Below, one piece after another: positions 57,737-64,000 of a DNA stretch of 64,000 bases. The notes beneath the pieces are model-generated. The model searched no databases. It saw nothing but the letters and a program-made list of their open reading frames with translations, and had not been told where the DNA came from. Each line of letters begins with the position of its first letter. The stretch's first letter is position 1. Position numbers and translations under genes: made by a program. The stretch covers positions 503,001 through 567,000 of the forward strand of contig NC_092579.1 in the NCBI RefSeq assembly GCF_037975245.1, read 5' to 3'. Origin of the DNA: Apostichopus japonicus (lineage: Eukaryota; Echinodermata; Holothuroidea; Aspidochirotida; Stichopodidae).

Positions 57737-59210
57737 TATGGTGTTGTAGCACAGGTCACAACTAATTTACATTCCCTACACAAGGCTACTGCGTTATCTT
57801 CATCATTAATATAATGGGCATTCGTTCACACTTCACTGATCATGAACAACATATGAATTCCCTCTATATTTGCCCTAGTTGCGTGCTGTATATTTTAGAT
57901 TCTATTTTCAAGATCTTGTGATTAAAAAGGCGATCTCGTTTCTGAATAAGTCTCCGATGAAGGTGTGATTCCGAGCAGTTTACTCGATTAGGTTAATTGG
58001 TAAAGAAACCTGATCATATAGAATCTGTTATGTAGGGCTCTTTCAATGGAATAAGAATAAGAAGCGTTTCATCCTGTCATTTCAATGAGATAATATTACA
58101 AACATAACATTCCCATACAAACATCACATGAACTAAACATTCCTGTACTGTAGGAATGGAGGAATTTGATTATGTTTATATTTATATGCATATGCTTGAA
58201 ATGAAAAACGACATAAACCAACTCCGTATACAATAGCCTGATCTTTAACCTAACGAGTGTTTATCCGAATATCAAAATAATCATACGACTTTAATAGACA
58301 TATTTTACGTTTTTAACAAACCAGTTTGATACAAATGGTGCATACTACATTCAATAATGTTATCAATGACGTTAGGACAAAATTAAGATATAGCAAGAAA
58401 ATTAATATATCTTTTTTTCTTCTTCAACTTATTTCAAAGAAACACGTGATCAGCAGATGAGACATAAAATTGATGAGTAAAACAATTAAAGTTGTGCCAA
58501 TATCATACTTTATATGTTGACCTATTTGAGGATACAGTAAAATATGTATTAGTTTGCTCTGGAAATTGCCAGAATGAGCCAGAGGTTTTTTTTTTTGGTC
58601 CAATTCATTATTTGTACAAACGGTAACCATATATACATAACATATATGAGGTGAAACAGAGATAACAAGACAAATATACACACGTTGAAATTTCAATTCT
58701 CATGGAATACTGTACAATGGCAGATACTGTAGCAAAAATATACAAAACAATTATAAATTAAAAGACTTTGCAGCTTCTCATAATTAAAAAAACGTTTACT
58801 TTTACTTTTCTTTGAAATTGACTTTCAACTTCTAACTATTTAAGTTTATAAAGAACTCATCAATAGTCGGAATCACATTAGTTTGCTTACAGTGGAGCTA
58901 CGTTGTTTTGTTTATACTGTCCTTGGTACGTGAGACTGACAGCTTTTCTTCTACGCAGAGGCCTCACTGGCCCGATTCACGTTTGTGCGTGTTCGATTCC
59001 TTTATTATCTCCCAGCTAATATTGTGAACATGTCAACAAACCGCCCAACCGTGCTAGGAAGAAATAACATGAAAAGGTCACATTCAAGAATGTTTACGTC
59101 CAGTTGTCTGATGATCGCCGCACACTGCAGGCGTAAAACTCGAGTAACAACATGCTGTAAGTTACCATATAGGTATACTTTATTATGTCCTTGCTCTACT
59201 TCTATGTATT
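57737..59210. other. no gene seen
   Basis: AT-rich sequence. Minus-strand frames at 58,424-58,696 and 59,005-59,352 lack splice or family support. Confidence 0.45.
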
Positions 59211-59399
59211 GAGCACTCATGCAACAGGAAGTGAGCATGCTCGTTCGCAGGAAGTGTCTCGTCCGCCACTTGAATCGACCTCGCCCCATCGTGGCCTTAC
59301 TACAGCCCCAGGTGCCCCTTCTCCGATCCGGGAACCGGAAATTGAGGTCCATCCCTCGGACTAGTTTTCGGACACGTGTAGTGTTCGTTCTTATAGAAA

Positions 59400-60655
59400 T
59401 AGCAACGCTCCTCCCGGAGACCCCGTGAGGGGACAGCTGGAAGTGGTTTTTTGCTCTTCGGACGGTGACCGCCTTACCTCTCCTGGCTTGGACGTCGAGC
59501 CGTCGGGGACGTCCTCTCGGAGGAGGACTACGGACGTTTGGTCCATGAGCTACATGTGACCTTTGGCGTTACAGATCCTCCCAGCCCACCAGGTGCTCCT
59601 GGCTCAGAATTCGGGCTCCGGGGACGAGACACGATCTCAGCCTCCAATTCCCTACACGTAGACGGAGAGGTTTGGGATCGGTGTTACCCGCTTGGCGGAA
59701 TGGGCCTGGTCAGCGTACCAACGTGACGGCGGCCCACGGCAGGCGAATTTCCACCTTTCGCCTTTACGATTCGAGACTCAGAGTGCATCGAAAATGGTGT
59801 GCCGTTCGACAGGTTCTTCCGAATTCGACGGCTGTCGGTGTTGTGGTCGACTTATTAAAGGCAATGTTTGAGGGGGGGGGGGGATGGGAGCAAGTCAATA
59901 CTGCTATTGCTGTTATCCACGAGGGGTTTCCATGGGTGCTACAGTTTCATCCGTTTGAATCCTGGATCTCCTTGTCCGTGCCATGGCATCAAAACGTAGG
60001 ACATGAAAGCGGTCCTCAACCTCCTGGCTTCTCTCCGCCCCCCCCCCCTTGAACCCCTATCTTCCTGTCATATGTATATGAAGACGGCGTTCTTTCCCGC
60101 GGCAGCATCGGCTTGGCGTCGGAGTGCCCTCCACGCGCTGTCGGTGCTGCCGGGACACATGAGATTCAAACCTCACGGGATGCGCTTGGTCCCGGACCCG
60201 TCCTTAATGTAGAAGACCCAGACGGTGTACTCTATGTCGGTGCCTATCTTCTCGGCCTCTATTGGTACCTTCTCCTCCATCGCAAGGGATAAGATTTGGT
60301 GCCTGGTCCGCTCTTTGAAGTGGTACCTTTACCGGATGACGGCACTTGTGGCGTTCATGTGATTATCTCTTCGTGATATCGCGCAAGCCATTCTCCCGCG
60401 CATCCGAAGATACGATTTCACGCTGAATCACCGAGACTATCGCGAGATCTGTGCCGGAGCTCCTTCGCCTCGCCAACGGGTGCAATACGTTAGGGCACAT
60501 CTGCAGCCCTAGCGCTCTATAAAGGCGTTTCTATGGAGAAGATCCTGCAGGCAGCTGCCTGGAAGTCCTCTAATACTTTCATCTCCTATTTACGGGACGT
60601 CCTGCGCCAGGAAGCGCGTATGTCCTCGTCGTTTAGACTCCAGTAAGTTTAGTTG
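59400..60655 (+). pseudogene. DIRS-like retrotransposon remnant, tyrosine recombinase end
   Basis: This GC-rich island carries a broken frame typical of DIRS-type tyrosine recombinases. A proline-rich lead LLASLRPPPLEPLSS comes first, then TAFFPAAASAWRRSALHAL and FKPHGMRLVPDPS (60,075-60,205), VRSLKWYLYR (about 60,307), LFVISRKPFSRASEDTISR in another frame (about 60,364), and finally ALYKGVSMEKILQAAAWKSS and NTFISYLRDVLRQEARMSSS (60,515-60,640). Frameshifts, a TGA where Trp is expected, and poly-G/poly-C tracts break it. It is inactive. The part left of 60,000 is not recognised. DIRS is favoured over Crypton by the tail; the reverse transcriptase itself was not seen. Confidence 0.65.
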
Positions 60656-60695
60656 AGTTCCCGGCTTCCACCAACGGTATCGGTAATTCGTCTAT

Positions 60696-60768
60696 AAGGT
60701 AAGTAGTTCCCGATGTAAGTTATCCCCACTTGGTTAGTGGGGCAACTTACGAGGGAAAGACTTACCTT
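60696..60768. other. long imperfect hairpin after the DIRS-like remnant
   Basis: Outside-in pairing: AAGGTAAG with CTTACCTT, TTCCC with GGGAA, GTAAGTT with AACTTAC, and CCCCACT with AGTGGGG around the loop TGGTT. Small internal loops (TAG/AGA, GAT/GA, AT/C) separate the helices. Such symmetry over 73 bp is unlikely by chance. It lies about 50 bp after the stop of the recombinase remnant. Confidence 0.75.
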
Positions 60769-60954
60769 CTGGATATCGCCTATCCTCACCACACGCCGGG
60801 GTTTATGGTGGTATTGAATGACCAGGCCAAGGTACAGGATCTGGCCAGACGGAGATGGCTAGATCGGCTGCCCTGGTAGGCTACGGTATAGTTAGTGGTA
60901 ACTTTTTTGTGTGAGTTGAGCGCCGATGGCCCGGGAAAATGCAAAAGGAATTTG

Positions 60955-61015
60955 TCCAGAAGGTAATCGTTTCCTCATGTAGCCCCACTCGCCAAGTGGG
61001 ATAATTTACTCGTTA
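60955..61015. other. second related hairpin
   Basis: AGAAGGTAATCG, then CCCACT..CGCCA..AGTGGG (about 60,984-61,001) and TTTACTCG give a shorter relative of the 60,696 hairpin, 260 bp downstream. The core CCCACT/AGTGGG stem is shared between the two. Confidence 0.5.
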
Positions 61016-61029
61016 AAACGTGGAACGTG

Positions 61030-61734
61030 AAAGCATTCGCTCGAGCCTGTCACCTAAGTTGCATAACAACAAACATTCGTGGGGATTAAAACAAATCCCC
61101 ATTTTTTTCTTTTCTTGTTCAGCCTATACTTGTTGTTTTCAAACGTTAACAAAACAATATTCCATATGATCTGTGTGATCACGCATAACCATGGAAACCC
61201 GTGTTACAATCGCTCCCTTTCATTTAGTGTCTTCAAATATTCCACTTATTTTGATTTAATGTTTTGCTTTGTATTGCATTAACATATTTTTTCTTCCATT
61301 CTTTGAAATTAATAGCTTTTAAAAGAATCAATACAATCAAATAAAGGCTAATGAGATAAAAACACGTTAACAAAACCCCGTGATCACATCTGTTGACGTC
61401 ACATTGAACAGCTCACCAGCAATTGATTACGCGTGCTGTTTTACGACCGTGTTGAATAAACCTAGATAGTTTCAAGATTGAATTATAATTTGTTTACTTG
61501 TTATATTTTACACTCGCATAACACCAAAATCATCAATAACCAAGAACTGTAATCATAAATTACACATATGTTAAAAAAAGAGGGCCCCATTCCAAGTCGG
61601 AATGAAATAGAAGATATAGTCTACATCATAGAATAAACCGACAAAACGGATTTTAATTCTGAGCTACGTTTGTAAATAACCTAGTTTTATAATTCAGATG
61701 ATATGTTGACTTATCGGTATATAAGAACTTCATG
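61030..61734. other. no gene seen
   Basis: AT-rich sequence between the DIRS-like tail and the 38-bp array. The 67-codon frame at 61,079-61,282 is not supported. Confidence 0.5.
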
Positions 61735-63072
61735 GATGGATGAATGCCACCTGCAGAGATAATATAACATCATGGATGGATGGATGCCACCTGCAGAGAA
61801 TATAACTTCATGGATGGATGGATGCCACCTGCAGAGAATATAACTTCATAGATGGATGCCACCTGCAGAGAATATAACTTTCATAGATGGATGGATGCCA
61901 CCTGCAGAGAATATAACTTCATGGATGGGTGGATGCCACCTGCAGAGAATATAGCTTCATGGATGGATGGATGCCACCTGCAGAGAATATATCTTCATGT
62001 ATGGATGGATGCCACCTGCAGAGAATATATCTTCATGTATGGATGGATGCCACCTCCAGAGAATATAACTTCATAGATATATGGATGCCACCTGCAGAGA
62101 ATATAACTTCATAGATGGATGGATGCCACCTGCAGAGAATATAACTTCATGGATGGATGGATGCCACCTGCAGAGAATATAACTTCATAGATGGATGGAT
62201 GCCACCTGCAGAGAATATAACTTCATAGATGGATGGATGCCACCTGCAGAGAAATATAACTTCATGGATGGATGGATGCCACCTGCAGAGAATATAACTT
62301 CATGGATGGATGGATGCCACCTGCAGAGAAATATAACTTCATGGATTGATGGATGCCACCTGCAGAGAATATAACTTCATGGATGGATGGATGCCACCTG
62401 CAGAGAATATAACTTCATGGATGGGTGGATGCCACCTGCAGAGAATATAACTTCATGGATTGATGGATGCCACCTGCAGAGAATATAACTTCATGGATGG
62501 ATGGATGTATGCCACCTGCAGGGAATATAACTTCATGGATGGATGGATGCCACCTGCAGAGAATATAACTTCATGGATGGGTGGATGCCACCTGCAGAGA
62601 ATATAACTTCATGGATTGATGGATGCCACCTGCAGAGAATATAACTTCATGGATGGATGGATGTATGCCACCTGCAGGGAATATAACTTCATGGATGGAT
62701 GGATGCCACCTGCAGAGAATATAACTTCATGGATGGATGGATGCCACCTGCAGAGAAATATAACTTCATAAATGGATGGATGCCACCTGCAGAGAAATAT
62801 AACTTCATGGATATATGGATGCCACCTGCAGAGAATATAACTTCATGGATGGATGGATGCCACCTGCAGAGAAATATAACTTCATGGATTGATGGATGCC
62901 ACCTGCAGAGAAATATAACTTCATGGATGGATGGATGCCACCTGCAGAGAAATATAACTTCATGGATATATGGATGCCACCTGCAGAGAATATAACTTCA
63001 TGGATGGATGGATGCCACCTGCAGAGAATATAACTTCATGGATGGATGGATGCCACCTGCAGAGAATATAAG
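61735..63072. repeat. 38-bp minisatellite
   Basis: About 35 units of 38 bp carry ATGGATGGATGCCACCTGCA, then GAGAATATAACTTC. Almost every unit has a PstI site (CTGCAG). A variant with GATGTATGCC and GCAGGGAATA appears twice about 154 bp apart (near 62,510 and 62,665), showing a four-unit block duplication. Open frames over it are artefacts. Confidence 0.95.
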
Positions 63073-63162
63073 CAGATCGATTTCGATTAAAACCTTTTAA
63101 TATTTTAAGATGAAATTCAAATTAATTAATGGTGTATCAAACCTTTCAAGGCTTATTTTAAC

Positions 63163-63485
63163 AATTTGCCAATGATTAAAGTTTTCGTTTCATTTTCTAT
63201 TAGACAAATGACCGGGTACATGTTTGAATGTGTGCCGTGGGGGGGGGGGGGGTCATTACCTCGCGGCATTACTATAGCGGCATAAGTATATATAGATTGC
63301 AAGTATGTGACCTCACAACACCACCGCTTCCATCCATTAAAAATGTTAAACCTCTGCCGCCAAAATACGTTAATTTGATACTTAACATAAAATGTACGGT
63401 TGGTATTTATTTTAGCTTCACAAGTTCGGATCACTTTGACCATTGTCGTACAATACAAAAATGAACATTTAGCATAGAGGCCAAC
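63163..63485. repeat. interspersed repeat, copy 2, with inner extra segment
   Basis: The outer parts match 51,627-51,797. Between ACAAATGACCGGGTACATG and ACGGTTGGTATTTAT this copy carries about 165 bp that copy 1 lacks, beginning with GTGTGCCGTGG and a 13-G run. The inner part has no recognised ends. Confidence 0.75.
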
Positions 63486-64000
63486 ACTGGCGGATCCAGG
63501 GCCTTTGTTTGGGAGGGGCCAAAGTGGCGTTAGAGTGATATGGGGGAGGGGTCTAAGGGGAGGGGTGGAACATTTTCTATTGCTGAATGCCCTCAGATCA
63601 GCGGCGTAACGATGAGTCTGGGTGCCCCTGGGTCCAGGGAAGGAAGGGCCCCCCTGGCTGCTGCGGAGAGTCAACCGATGTGCGCGGAGCGCACATCACG
63701 AGCGCGGAGCGCGAAGTCCCAAAGGCGTGGGTCCAGAGCCCGCCTTAGGGCCCTGGAAGCTCTGGGGTTCTACAAGCTCTCTGGTGCAATCTAAGCCGTA
63801 TATGGAACATTTCGTGGTGATTTTATCGACTGAGATTTGAGGAAAATCTGCGTTCATAGACACATTTTTGTTCCGCCTTGTCTGTCATACTGGGAACATG
63901 AAAAAATGTGTTGCAAAGCTAGAATGCATTAAGAGATTGAAAGGACAATAAGACCAAATGACCAATGTCCAATTAACATCAACATGTATATTTCCACCCG
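63486..64000. mobile_element. fragments of hAT-like ends
   Basis: CACTGGCGGATCCAGGG (63,485-63,501) and CAGCGGCGTAACGATGAG (about 63,599) look like further GGCG-type transposon ends. They are followed by a GC-rich stretch with GTGCGCGGAGCGCAC and GAGCGCGGAGCGCGAAG palindromes. No matching right ends or duplications lie within the window, so the assignment is tentative. Confidence 0.4.

Noticed and set aside
59005-59352. 115-codon minus-strand frame beside the DIRS-like remnant
   Set aside because: Arg/Cys-rich without family resemblance or splice signals; probably chance in GC-richer DNA.

Overview
This is eukaryotic, intron-rich, AT-rich DNA. The two recognisable genes are nuclear-encoded mitochondrial proteins with animal-type sequences and consensus GT-AG introns. 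The rest is minisatellites, hAT-like elements with 8-bp target duplications, a DIRS-like remnant, a LINE remnant and a tRNA-derived SINE. I read it as a marine invertebrate, perhaps a deuterostome such as an echinoderm; the clade is a guess, because no marker in the window settles it.

Layout. About 1-24.7 kb has almost no supported coding sequence: one or two orphan exon candidates, TGACCT-rich dispersed repeats, five tandem arrays (36, 67, 54, about 20 and 99 bp units) and one SINE. The 99-bp array at 14.7-19.4 kb is the largest and shows two different higher-order periods. From 24.7 to 44.5 kb is the genic core. A minus-strand gene encodes a Ser/Glu/Lys-rich protein with an RRM (three exons supported, 24,696-27,709, plus a possible first exon at 31,405-31,539). 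COX19 is on the plus strand (32,031-34,543, three exons, 96 aa, complete). TEFM is on the minus strand (36,716-44,511, four exons, 360 aa, complete). COX19 is head-to-head with the candidate first exon of the RRM gene (491 bp apart) and tail-to-tail with TEFM. COX19 (copper delivery and assembly of cytochrome c oxidase) and TEFM (processivity of mitochondrial RNA polymerase) both serve the respiratory chain, but nothing in the sequence shows that they are co-regulated.

From 45 to 64 kb the window is mostly mobile and repetitive DNA. It holds a purine-rich 10/13-bp array (45.3-46.5 kb), a 2,130-bp composite hAT-like element carrying other elements, a 75-copy GAT microsatellite, a foldback element with TTTCGCCCAAC-repeat arms, a decayed LINE reverse transcriptase, a second full copy of the 'CAAGGGCGGCGG' family, a DIRS-like tyrosine-recombinase remnant followed by long hairpins, and a 38-bp array (61.7-63.1 kb).

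The strongest observations are exact 8-bp target duplications around four elements, one of which sits inside a minisatellite in TEFM intron 1. Most long open frames in the window are by-products of tandem repeats and are not listed as genes. No CRISPR array, rRNA or functional tRNA gene was seen.
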